A stretch of DNA of 64,000 nucleotides from a virus. The notes beneath the pieces are model-generated. The model did no database searches, was not told where the DNA came from, and saw nothing but the letters and a program-made list of their open reading frames with translations. Made by a program: the position numbers and the translations under genes. Positions 7,697 to 14,573 of this stretch are shown one piece after another (within the stretch, counting starts at the first letter, position 1; each line of letters opens with the position of its first letter). The DNA is taken from the IMG/VR virus record IMGVR_UViG_3300036828_000198, positions 1-64,000 of that record; one strand, given 5' to 3'.

Positions 7697-7909
7697 ATGG
7701 CAAACGAAGACGAGTGGACCTGTTGGGGAGACGCAGCCGAACCTGTTCTTGAAGGAACAGAAGAGGAGTGCAAGAAGTACGTTGTACATCCTCCTGAGGA
7801 ATCAAAGGACAGAATAGATCTGTACGTAACTGACCCAGAAGGCAACGACTGGGTGTACAACGACAACGATAACTGGGTACTGGAGTACAGCATCCTAGGC
7901 GACAAGTAA
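7697..7909 (+). CDS. Hypothetical acidic protein, 70 aa
   Basis: ATG immediately follows the stop of the endonuclease; the ribosome-binding site GGAGG lies inside that gene's end. The product is strongly acidic with several Trp residues (NDWVYNDNDNWVLEY). Small acidic phage proteins often act as DNA mimics or host inhibitors, but nothing specific supports that here. Confidence 0.55.
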   Translation: MANEDEWTCWGDAAEPVLEGTEEECKKYVVHPPEESKDRIDLYVTDPEGNDWVYNDNDNWVLEYSILGDK

Positions 7910-7962
7910 ACATCCACAAAGGAAACTTGCGTATCATACCCTCGACCGGTTTGGAGCTAAAC

Positions 7963-8346
7963 ATGGGTGACGCAAGTATACCTGCACGTGTACACGATCT
8001 GCTTGACCCCGAAGTAGAAGACCTCATTAGGAGTACTATAGACAAGTTCAAGATGGGCCTAGAGATCTGGTGGGCAGCGGTGCCTGATATAGCACAAATG
8101 CCTATCCTAACTCCTGAAGGCCAACCAACAGGTGCAGTTCACCATCAGCCGGTCATGAAGATCATTATCGGAGCACGAGGACTCGCCCTGGGCCTTCAGA
8201 ACTTCCTCTGGTCTTTCGTTCTGACAGACCCTATACCGCAGCAACCTAGCCTAGAAAGAGTCATCATAAAGGCTATAGAAGAACTAAACCAGCAAAGAGC
8301 ATCACAACTCAACGGACCATCAACATCTTACCCAAAGGGAAGCTAA
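7963..8346 (+). CDS. Hypothetical protein, 127 aa
   Basis: ATG 7963 is chosen over TTG 7927 because GGAG lies about 7 bases upstream. The product is mixed helix/strand (PARVHDLLDPEVEDLI ... RGLALGLQNFLWSFVL) with no cysteines or clear membrane segment. It ends by overlapping the next ATG. Unknown function. Confidence 0.55.
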   Translation: MGDASIPARVHDLLDPEVEDLIRSTIDKFKMGLEIWWAAVPDIAQMPILTPEGQPTGAVHHQPVMKIIIGARGLALGLQNFLWSFVLTDPIPQQPSLERVIIKAIEELNQQRASQLNGPSTSYPKGS

Positions 8347-8618
8347 TGTCACTCGAAACACGCAAGTGGAAGATAACCGTAGAATACCTCGACGGGCACA
8401 TAGAAGAGCAACTAGGCGAAATCTACCTCAAGGACGCAGTAATCGAAGTTCGAACCAGAGGCGCACAGGTAGGATACGGTGACACTGCCGATCTGGTCGC
8501 ATGGTTCCCTCTGTGTAATATCCGCAAGAGTACTCTCGAAGAGTACTTCGAGCCAGAACCAGCACTGCATCATGATACAGAAGTGCTAGTAGCAAGACAT
8601 GGAGGAAACTTTGGCTAG
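8346..8618 (+). CDS. Hypothetical beta-rich protein, 90 aa
   Basis: Starts with the last base of the preceding stop. It begins with alternating strands (KWKITVEYLDGHIEEQLGEI), consistent with a small beta-barrel. The 3' end overlaps the next gene by 20 bases. No family recognised. Confidence 0.5.
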   Translation: MSLETRKWKITVEYLDGHIEEQLGEIYLKDAVIEVRTRGAQVGYGDTADLVAWFPLCNIRKSTLEEYFEPEPALHHDTEVLVARHGGNFG

Positions 8619-9183
8619 AGTCGTCATACTGTCCTTCGAGAACAATGCAGCTGCCAACAAGTTCGTTAAGGACTTGAACGCGTCACAGAACTCAGACGAA
8701 GTAGCATCTAGTAAGGTTGCAGAGATGGGCCTTATAGCTATGTCGTACAGCAAGCTAGAAGCACTCCTAGCTAGGCCTACGTTGGCTTGTGAATGCACCA
8801 AGGGTCTTGGAATCAGGAGCCAACAGTACAAGGCGGTAGCAGGATTCGGCAAGACTACCAAGTTTGGCTGGTGGGTTCATTCTGCTTGTAAAAGGCCAAC
8901 TAAGCTGGTCGTAGATAGGTTCATTCACAACCTGATCATCTCAGGCGGTAATAATCTTCTACAACAGGTCTTGACACCCAAAGGGCCTGTGGAGGCTCAT
9001 GTTATGGGGGGCCCGAATCAGAAGATGTTCCAGCCAGGATACAAGCCCAACGATCCTGTAGACCATTCCCAGCATATGCTAGGTGGTGAAGATGGAGCAA
9101 CCGAAGCTTCTGACACTGAGAGAACAGATACAGTTCCACCTGGAGTACATCAGGAAGAGGTACGGGATGAAGGTAATACCTGA
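8599..9183 (+). CDS. Hypothetical protein with Cys/His cluster, 194 aa
   Basis: Residues about 60-100 contain CECTKG and HSACKRP, a possible metal-binding CxC...HxxC arrangement. The C-terminal 45 residues are acidic, disordered-looking and coincide with a 92-base overlap with the next gene. A copy of the two-box repeat (8983-9015) lies in sense within the coding sequence. Function unknown. Confidence 0.5.
   Translation: MEETLARVVILSFENNAAANKFVKDLNASQNSDEVASSKVAEMGLIAMSYSKLEALLARPTLACECTKGLGIRSQQYKAVAGFGKTTKFGWWVHSACKRPTKLVVDRFIHNLIISGGNNLLQQVLTPKGPVEAHVMGGPNQKMFQPGYKPNDPVDHSQHMLGGEDGATEASDTERTDTVPPGVHQEEVRDEGNT
8983..9015 (+). repeat. Dispersed two-box element, strong copy
   Basis: GGGCCTGTGGA (8983-8993), 15-base spacer, GGGCCCG (9009-9015). 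It lies within a coding sequence. Confidence 0.65.
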
Positions 9184-9784
9184 ACCAGGAGACTTCGCTG
9201 CAGTTAGAACAGGCGGAGACATAGGTCTAGCAATCAGAATAGGACAGTGGCTGAATGGAGGCGGATTCAGAGATTACGAACATGCACTAGTGTGTGTAGG
9301 TCCTCCTCTGACAGTGGGATCTATTATTCCAGATCCTATGCAAGGAGCAATGTCTGGCATTCAGGGTCGCACAGTCAAAGAGGGAGAAGTCTGGATTCCG
9401 GTACTAGAGGCTCAGCCTGGTGGATCGCGTGTTAGGTACAGGCGAGTAGAAGATACGGATCTCTGGTCAACAGGGATCATTGATATTACGCCGGAACAGA
9501 GATCTAAGGTGCCATCATTGGTATCTGGGTTCACAGGAATAACCTATTCATCTCTAGTCTACTTTGCTCTAGCGTTGCACAGACTCCATGTCAACACTAG
9601 TGCACTGCAGAACTATATCAACGAACACAGACAGGACATCTGTTCTCAGCTAGTAGACCAGTTCGAACTAGCTCTAGGAGTTCACCTGTTCGTCGACCCG
9701 CCTAGGTGGCCTGGAGATGTCGACCCGGAAGACCTAGCTAACCTACTGATAAGCGAACGATACAAAAAGGGTATCAAATCGTGA
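9092..9784 (+). CDS. YiiX/NlpC-P60-like cysteine hydrolase
   Basis: ATG 9092 is preferred to upstream GTGs because AGGTGG sits about 6 bases ahead. The permuted NlpC/P60 (YiiX-like) order is visible: a GD turn (PGDFAAVRTGG), the catalytic His in RDYEHALVCVG, and late in the protein the catalytic Cys in DICSQLVDQF. Such enzymes cleave peptide or lipid-linked amide bonds, often in cell walls. There is no signal peptide, so the site of action is uncertain. Its stop overlaps the GTG of a membrane protein, placing it in the envelope-directed cluster. Confidence 0.65.
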   Translation: MEQPKLLTLREQIQFHLEYIRKRYGMKVIPEPGDFAAVRTGGDIGLAIRIGQWLNGGGFRDYEHALVCVGPPLTVGSIIPDPMQGAMSGIQGRTVKEGEVWIPVLEAQPGGSRVRYRRVEDTDLWSTGIIDITPEQRSKVPSLVSGFTGITYSSLVYFALALHRLHVNTSALQNYINEHRQDICSQLVDQFELALGVHLFVDPPRWPGDVDPEDLANLLISERYKKGIKS

Positions 9785-9987
9785 ACGAGATCATAGCCAA
9801 GCTACTACCAGGACAACTATTCTTTATCATAGCACTCATCATTATAGTCGGGGGAATAACAGTAACTTCAATAGCACGATGGACATCTAGAGCAATCATA
9901 GGAAGGTACGAAGACGACAAGGAAGAGGAGGTGAGGCCTATTGCCGACTCTAACGGGGACGACTCCTCAGGCAATCCTGAGGAGTAG
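9781..9987 (+). CDS. Single-pass membrane protein, 68 aa
   Basis: GTG start overlaps the previous TGA (GTGA). A hydrophobic helix spans about residues 10-30 (LFFIIALIIIVGGITVTSIA), followed by Arg-rich and then acidic residues. The size resembles small phage membrane effectors or holin-like proteins, but the lysis genes are at 33-34.5 kb. Neighbours on both sides act on the cell envelope. Confidence 0.55.
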   Translation: MNEIIAKLLPGQLFFIIALIIIVGGITVTSIARWTSRAIIGRYEDDKEEEVRPIADSNGDDSSGNPEE

Positions 9988-10005
9988 TCAATCATTGGAG
10001 AAGCA

Positions 10006-10815
10006 ATGCACAAGGCACAACATGCGGCGAAAAGGTTCGTTAGTGAAATACGTGAACTAGCCTACAAAGGCCAGAACGTAAAAAGGACCCCAAAGAACTA
10101 CATGTGGCTACTACCCATAGTTGCAGTTCTAGCACTAGTGCCAGTGTCAATCATGCTCGTTCCGAAAGCGTTTACAGGAGGAGGATCTTCACTACGCGAC
10201 TTCTCAAACTTCTCAGCACCTGAGAGCAAATCTACATCAGCCGTCGCAAGTTCAACCTTGTGGCGGCATAATCATCCTATTGCAGCTCCAGCAGCTGGAG
10301 AGGCAATAAGTTCGTTCCCGTACTTCTACACGGTAAGAAAGGGAGATACTCTCAGCACGATCGCCCAGCGCATCTACGGTCGATCTGATGCTTGGACTCT
10401 TCTGTACTACAAGAACCATATCAAGGACCCATCAACCATAAGTACAGGTACGCGACTTAAGGTCGTAGCACTACATGGCAATCCACCCGAGCCCCCACCT
10501 GTACCTAAAGCATCCACAGCCCCCACGCCTAGCCAAAGTTCCTACCAAGCTTCACCCTCTTCGTCTTACACCTCAGTATCAGGGGTCGGAGGAGCTTTCG
10601 GCGCGTGCGTTCGAGCGGCAGAAAATGGAGGCAGTTACTCGTGGGCAACAGGTAACGGAGGAGGAGCATACCAGTTCCTTGCTTCTACTTGGGTAGCATA
10701 CGGTGGAGACCCAAGTCTCTACGGCAATGCTGGACCTGCCTATCAAGACCAAATATTCATGAACGCTATCAACGCAGGAGGACAGAACAACTGGGCACCA
10801 TATGATGGATGCTAA
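10006..10815 (+). CDS. Membrane-anchored LysM + Rpf-like transglycosylase
   Basis: Layout of the 269-aa protein: basic N-terminus; transmembrane helix at about residues 33-54; LysM domain at about 107-150 (YTVRKGDTLSTIAQRIYG); Pro/Ser-rich linker; then a resuscitation-promoting-factor-like lysozyme fold at about 197-269 (ACVRAAENGGSY with the likely catalytic Glu, GGGAYQFLASTW, NWAPYDGC). It should cut peptidoglycan outside the membrane. Rpf-like domains are typical of actinobacteria and their phages, which is the main host clue. It lies among replication-side genes, not the lysis genes, so wall remodelling during infection is more likely than final lysis. Confidence 0.8.
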   Translation: MHKAQHAAKRFVSEIRELAYKGQNVKRTPKNYMWLLPIVAVLALVPVSIMLVPKAFTGGGSSLRDFSNFSAPESKSTSAVASSTLWRHNHPIAAPAAGEAISSFPYFYTVRKGDTLSTIAQRIYGRSDAWTLLYYKNHIKDPSTISTGTRLKVVALHGNPPEPPPVPKASTAPTPSQSSYQASPSSSYTSVSGVGGAFGACVRAAENGGSYSWATGNGGGAYQFLASTWVAYGGDPSLYGNAGPAYQDQIFMNAINAGGQNNWAPYDGC

Positions 10816-10991
10816 GTAAACCGGAGGGTCCCATACGGCGAGGGATAACCAAGATCTCAGGCTACGGCAGAAGCCGGTCAGGCAAGCCGTTTCAGACTGC
10901 CATCCTTAAAGGTGGCCTGAGCCGCCCTCTACTCAAAGTCAAGAAGGGTACAACGTGGACACATTCCCAACCGTGGAAGAAGCTAATGTAG
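10809..10991 (+). CDS. Doubtful small basic protein, 60 aa
   Basis: ATG lies in the end of the LysM-Rpf gene (GATGGATGCTAAG). The frame is basic (RRGITKISGYGRSRSGK) and overlaps the next gene by 37 bases. The DNA of 10816-10954 also holds small GC-rich inverted repeats, so it could instead be a leader region. Kept at low confidence because the 140-base gap would otherwise be empty. Confidence 0.3.
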   Translation: MLSKPEGPIRRGITKISGYGRSRSGKPFQTAILKGGLSRPLLKVKKGTTWTHSQPWKKLM

Positions 10992-11236
10992 CTGCGCAAC
11001 ATCTGCATGATGCGCTAGACGAGAAGTACAGCGCTCAGGTAGGTATGGCTAGGGAAGCTGTACTACACGATATGTCACCAGGTGAGATTGCAGAGATGGT
11101 AGCAATCCACTTCGATGAAAGTCCAGAAGATGTTCTCGATACAGCAGAAGCACTCGTAGGACAGTTCGGGTCTATGGGATATAGACTTAATCGAGATCAA
11201 GCTCATGAATGGGCCGATAAGGCCTTCGGCGTCTAA
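10955..11236 (+). CDS. Hypothetical helical acidic protein, 93 aa
   Basis: GTG start with AGAAGGG upstream. The product is all-helical and acidic (EEANVAAQHLHDALDEKY, DMSPGEIAEMVAIHFDESPEDVLDTAEAL), resembling small phage proteins with helix-turn-helix spacing but lacking basic residues for DNA binding. Family unknown. Confidence 0.55.
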   Translation: MDTFPTVEEANVAAQHLHDALDEKYSAQVGMAREAVLHDMSPGEIAEMVAIHFDESPEDVLDTAEALVGQFGSMGYRLNRDQAHEWADKAFGV

Positions 11237-11254
11237 CAATCAGGAAGAAGAACC

Positions 11255-11701
11255 GTGCGTAAGCCAGTAGTACTACTACCCGTCGCAATCCTAGCAGCTG
11301 CAGTAGGATGCGGAGCATCATCTAGTTCAACTCCCTCTGCAGTGGCTTCTAGTGCCAGAGCTCATGCTCAAGCACTAGCTACTAGCCCTACAGTACTCAA
11401 GGCAGAGAAGACGGTAGCGGTCAAGTTCGGACGATGTGCAGCCGGCAAGGGAGTAACTCTCACCATCGTCAACGCAGGAACGCCTCAGATGAAGGTCATG
11501 GTCACTCACGTATCTGGTTCCTTCATGCTTCATCCTGTTCACAGTACAGAGGACATTGGGACCTGTATGGGACTCACTTCTGCAAAGGTCGCTCAACTCA
11601 AAACCTTCACCGAACAGACCATTATGGCTAATGGTCTAGGATCAGGTAGCGGTACTAAGGACTTCACCGCTATCGTCAACAAGGTAGCTCAGCTGTCATG
11701 A
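11255..11701 (+). CDS. Lipoprotein, 148 aa
   Basis: GTG start. N-terminus RKPVVLLPVAILAAAVGC is a short lipoprotein signal with Cys at about residue 19, followed by a Ser/Thr/Ala-rich linker. After lipidation it would be anchored on the outer face of the cytoplasmic membrane. Two further Cys (GRC, GTC) could form a disulphide. Lysogenic or lytic phages use such lipoproteins for superinfection exclusion; this is inference. Its last bases overlap the ATG of the membrane protein that follows. Confidence 0.6.
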   Translation: MRKPVVLLPVAILAAAVGCGASSSSTPSAVASSARAHAQALATSPTVLKAEKTVAVKFGRCAAGKGVTLTIVNAGTPQMKVMVTHVSGSFMLHPVHSTEDIGTCMGLTSAKVAQLKTFTEQTIMANGLGSGSGTKDFTAIVNKVAQLS

Positions 11702-12588
11702 CAACGGCTAGCAATGATTACGGAGTGACAACGGGAATTCATGTAGTTAAAGCCCGTAAGATCAAGCAGGTCTGCTGGTCATTGGGTCTAGGTGTCCTTG
11801 TCTTCGGCTTGCTATCTTCAGGGCTGTACTTCGGTATCAGCCAGGTGCACTGGTACGTTCATGTCGGGTCGTTCTACTGGCCTGGATTCTGGCTCAAGCA
11901 GGGCTGGGATAGTGGCATGGGCATAGTAGGTCAGCATACCTGGCTAATCAACCAGGGGAACTGGGCTGCTTATCGACACCCCTACAGGGATATCGGTCTA
12001 CCAGCTCTGGCAACCATGGGCGCACTGTCTATTGCTGGAGGAGCACGTAAGCCTGCCAGTAGGTGGTACACAGCTATAGCTCCGATACTGGTGCTAGTAT
12101 CTGCAGTAATCCTTATCACTGCAGCTACGTGGCTGAAGCTCAGGTTCAACAGTAGTCCAGGCGTATCATCAATCACTGCCCAACAGATGAACTGGCTACA
12201 TCTAGCAGAATCTCTGTTCCTGGGCATCCTCATAGGCCAAATACTCCATAGGATCTGGAGACCAGCTGGAACAAGAATTCAATCGTTCATAGTCGAACGA
12301 CTCGTAGATTCACACTTCCGAAGGGGAGGTATTGGTGATCCATACTGGATGCGCTATGAACTCATGCCTCCTACTGCCATAGAAGCAGCAACGAAACTCA
12401 TCCAAGAAGATGAACTATCGGGAGAAGCAGATGCTCTTCGGAAAGAAGGACATACTTCTAAGTCCCGAACGATCTACTGGGTCGCCGCTCTTGTGTGTCT
12501 GGTTATCCTGAGCATCGACTTCGTAGGGTTCATCGGTCACTTCTGGGTTGGTGTGTTGGGACACAACTTCCCCTACCTAGCCCCCTAA
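11698..12588 (+). CDS. Polytopic membrane protein, 296 aa
   Basis: ATG overlaps the lipoprotein stop. Hydrophobic segments lie at about residues 29-50, 102-116, 128-148, 170-186 and 263-290, separated by Trp- and Tyr-rich loops (HWYVHVGSFYWPGFW). A cytoplasmic-looking domain is at about 190-255. No family recognised. The coupled pair lipoprotein plus membrane protein suggests one envelope complex. Confidence 0.6.
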   Translation: MTTASNDYGVTTGIHVVKARKIKQVCWSLGLGVLVFGLLSSGLYFGISQVHWYVHVGSFYWPGFWLKQGWDSGMGIVGQHTWLINQGNWAAYRHPYRDIGLPALATMGALSIAGGARKPASRWYTAIAPILVLVSAVILITAATWLKLRFNSSPGVSSITAQQMNWLHLAESLFLGILIGQILHRIWRPAGTRIQSFIVERLVDSHFRRGGIGDPYWMRYELMPPTAIEAATKLIQEDELSGEADALRKEGHTSKSRTIYWVAALVCLVILSIDFVGFIGHFWVGVLGHNFPYLAP

Positions 12589-12602
12589 TAGAAAGGTACA
12601 AC

Positions 12603-13397
12603 GTGAAGCGCATACTCTGGCTTCTACTGATCGTTCCGCTCGCGATTCTGGGATTCACAGCATCTCCTGCTGTAGGTTCTACAAGTGCTCATCATAGTAC
12701 TTCGGTCTCACAGCACGTTCAGCATTCTCGTGTGGACTGCACCATCAGCATCGATGTTGACCACTCGCCGGGCTTCGTTGACGCCCACGGTCGGTCCTGC
12801 TCGGAGACCTACAACTCGTGGGCGTTCTTCAGCACGCCGACCAATGCTCTGAAGCACGGGCGCGGCACCACAAGCAGCAACGGGTCCGCCATCATCGCTC
12901 AGGGCAACACGCTCTACGGCGGTTACGATAGATGGCAACATAATGGTACGGAGCATACCTACTGTACCTGGGGTTGCGTGCTGTTCCACAAGGCGGGCAT
13001 CCGGAAGGCAGCCCTGACGACATGCATGTACCACCACGCCACCGATTGCATCAGAACGGGCATCCTACTGGCTGCTTTCCAGCAGAATTGTAGGCCCGGA
13101 TGGGACGACAACGTCAACACCAACAACCTGACTGGCGCGTATGCCCAGGCTGACTGGGAGACATCCGGTTGTCCCACCTCGATGCAGGTGCGAATCCTGT
13201 GCGAGAACGTCGTCACTCTACAACGGTATACGCGGACCAGTGGTGAGGTCACTAGAGAGGAACTTGAAACGAGGGCAACGTGCGGTATCCCTGACGCCAT
13301 CCTCCTCGCTACTATCTCGTTCAACGACGGCCCATACACCGAGTTCTGGCCATCACGAAAGGCTCTTACGAGCCAGACGTATCGTCTAGATGCATAA
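12603..13397 (+). CDS. Secreted Cys-rich protein, 264 aa
   Basis: GTG 12603 after AGAAAGG gives a clean signal peptide (KRILWLLLIVPLAILGFTASPAVGS, cleavage near residue 26). The mature part has about 12 Cys, probably forming disulphides outside the cell. DNA of about 12,740-13,110 is clearly GC-richer than neighbouring genes, suggesting recent transfer. The last part (RATCGIPDAILLATISFNDG) resembles no family I know. It is the final gene of the envelope cluster. Confidence 0.6.
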   Translation: MKRILWLLLIVPLAILGFTASPAVGSTSAHHSTSVSQHVQHSRVDCTISIDVDHSPGFVDAHGRSCSETYNSWAFFSTPTNALKHGRGTTSSNGSAIIAQGNTLYGGYDRWQHNGTEHTYCTWGCVLFHKAGIRKAALTTCMYHHATDCIRTGILLAAFQQNCRPGWDDNVNTNNLTGAYAQADWETSGCPTSMQVRILCENVVTLQRYTRTSGEVTREELETRATCGIPDAILLATISFNDGPYTEFWPSRKALTSQTYRLDA

Positions 13398-13408
13398 GGG
13401 AGGCAAAC

Positions 13409-13432
13409 ATGATCAGCTCTAGTTGGGGCTAA
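13409..13432 (+). CDS. Leader peptide of 7 codons
   Basis: ATG 13409 has an ideal GGGAGG upstream and encodes MISSSWG then TAA (13430-13432). The stop lies directly against the structured RNA element that follows. In the related element at 18.7 kb an ORF also stops with TAA at exactly the same place (TAATCT then CATTGAACGT), which supports it as a functional leader. Confidence 0.45.
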   Translation: MISSSWG

Positions 13433-13433
13433 T

Positions 13434-13550
13434 CTCCATTGAACGTCCGGCTCGAGAATGCGAGGGATGGTCCCTCACTTGAGTGATCTGGTCCAGCACA
13501 GCAGGTCGCTCTTGATCGGTCTGCATTCTCGAGCCGGGCCTTGAAAGGAG
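13434..13550 (+). ncRNA. Structured cis-regulatory RNA element, copy A
   Basis: Base stem CTCCATT (13434-13440) pairs with AAAGGAG (13544-13550) with one mismatch. Conserved internal loop is GAACGT (13441-13446) against GCCTTG (13538-13543). Then comes a perfect 14-bp stem CCGGCTCGAGAATG (13447-13460) / CATTCTCGAGCCGG. Inside are hairpins GAGGGA/TCCCTC and GAGTGA/TCGCTC. The 3' strand of the base stem is the ribosome-binding site of the gene at 13558, so folding would hide it. Copy B (18686-18787) keeps the loop bases but changes the stem sequences, compensated pairing that supports a real RNA. Confidence 0.65.
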
Positions 13551-13557
13551 AATAATA

Positions 13558-13746
13558 ATGACAAATGCAGAATGGATAGCTAGCCTGGTTGAGATAGCCG
13601 GATATCCCGCTATAGAGGTTCAGGAGGACGGCGGCTGGGGATTTAGCGTATGGCGGGTAGGAGGCCCAAATGGCGTATTCAGTCTTACTATAGACACCGA
13701 ATCGAAACCTGTACCGTCTAGTGGAGACATTTCGGAGATCCAGTAA
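13558..13746 (+). CDS. Hypothetical protein, 62 aa, under RNA element A
   Basis: ATG with AAAGGAG upstream, which is also the 3' strand of the structured RNA. The product (MTNAEWIASLVEIAGYPAIEV ...) is a small alpha/beta protein without cysteines. Its TAA overlaps the next ATG. No family known. Confidence 0.6.
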   Translation: MTNAEWIASLVEIAGYPAIEVQEDGGWGFSVWRVGGPNGVFSLTIDTESKPVPSSGDISEIQ

Positions 13747-14018
13747 TGGGAACGCTCAACAGTAGGATGATGGGACAGTTCGTACAGCCTTCAATCAAGG
13801 GACGAATGAGTCTAGGTGACAACAAGCCTAGTAACGACCAGTATGACTTCGAGTCTCCTGCCGCCTTGTTGGACATGGACGAAGCACATGATGCTCAGGA
13901 TGTCCTAGCTGGTATCTCGTTCAACAAGAAGGTACACAAGTCTAAGACCAACCGCGAAGATGTAGTGGAAGCTCTACAGGCCTGTGGAATCTTTATCAAA
14001 GACAGGGCTCCGAAGTAA
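13746..14018 (+). CDS. Hypothetical protein, 90 aa
   Basis: Coupled by TAATG to the gene before. The C-terminal half reads like a helical DNA-binding or dimerising segment (KTNREDVVEALQACGIFIKD). A strong copy of the two-box repeat lies in sense in the last codons (13979-14012), and a promoter follows 37 bases after the stop, marking this as the end of a transcription unit. Confidence 0.55.
   Translation: MGTLNSRMMGQFVQPSIKGRMSLGDNKPSNDQYDFESPAALLDMDEAHDAQDVLAGISFNKKVHKSKTNREDVVEALQACGIFIKDRAPK
13979..14012 (+). repeat. Dispersed two-box element, strong copy at unit end
   Basis: GGCCTGTGGA (13979-13988), 16-base spacer, GGGCTCCG (14005-14012), overlapping the last codons of a gene just upstream of the promoter at 14055. 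Confidence 0.6.
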
Positions 14019-14054
14019 CCCCTCAGGAAGTTAAATAAACAGGTAGTGAAGCTC

Positions 14055-14083
14055 TTGATAACCTAAGTGATCCCAGGTATAAT
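14055..14083 (+). promoter_or_regulatory. Sigma-70-type promoter
   Basis: TTGATA (14055-14060), 17-base spacer, TATAAT (14078-14083). Spacing and -10 box are consensus. It would drive the exonuclease / Sak4 / SSB / primase block starting at 14112. Confidence 0.7.
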
Positions 14084-14099
14084 TGTATTATACAATTAT
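14079..14099. promoter_or_regulatory. Palindromic operator overlapping the -10 box
   Basis: ATAATTGTA (14079-14087), TTA, TACAATTAT (14091-14099): a perfect 9-bp inverted repeat that begins inside the -10 box and covers the expected start of transcription. A dimeric repressor bound here would block the promoter. The repressor itself is not identified. Confidence 0.55.
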
Positions 14100-14111
14100 G
14101 AGGTGATGGGC

Positions 14112-14573
14112 ATGACAACTCCAATTACTCCCAAGAGTCCAGTTAGCGGAAAGGTTTGGGCTGCTACAGGATCAGGTGGCTCTCTAGGTATCGCCGTAGG
14201 ACTAATCATCGATTTCGTTCCGTGGCTTCGTACAAATATTCCCCCCGATGCTATCCCCCTTATTCCGCCTTTCTTGGCAGGGCTAGGAGCATTCGCTGGA
14301 GGATACAGGGCTACGCATAGGCCTACGGTATCAGAGATCATTGCCGAAGTCGGATCGGCCGAGAGTCTCATCAAGGCCATCGAGGATGCAGCTCGCCCAG
14401 TAGCTACACTAACCCCTACATTTTCATTCGCTCAGCATCCCGGAGTTCAGCTTCCAGCTCAGTCTAGCTCGGGTATACATGTCGATCCTGCTCAAGATCT
14501 TCAGGGTTACGAGCCTCCGGCTCCTACAGTTCCACCTATGCCTGATCTTATTCAGGACGCTCCGCAAGCATGA
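14112..14573 (+). CDS. Membrane protein with glycine-rich TM segment, 153 aa
   Basis: ATG 14112 lies 6-7 bases after GAGGTG; a longer frame starting at 14067 would run through the operator. Two hydrophobic segments span about residues 21-39 and 50-72 (PFLAGLGAFAGGY). The C-terminal half is Pro-rich and disordered. It is the first gene after the promoter/operator. The 3' end overlaps the exonuclease start. Confidence 0.55.
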   Translation: MTTPITPKSPVSGKVWAATGSGGSLGIAVGLIIDFVPWLRTNIPPDAIPLIPPFLAGLGAFAGGYRATHRPTVSEIIAEVGSAESLIKAIEDAARPVATLTPTFSFAQHPGVQLPAQSSSGIHVDPAQDLQGYEPPAPTVPPMPDLIQDAPQA

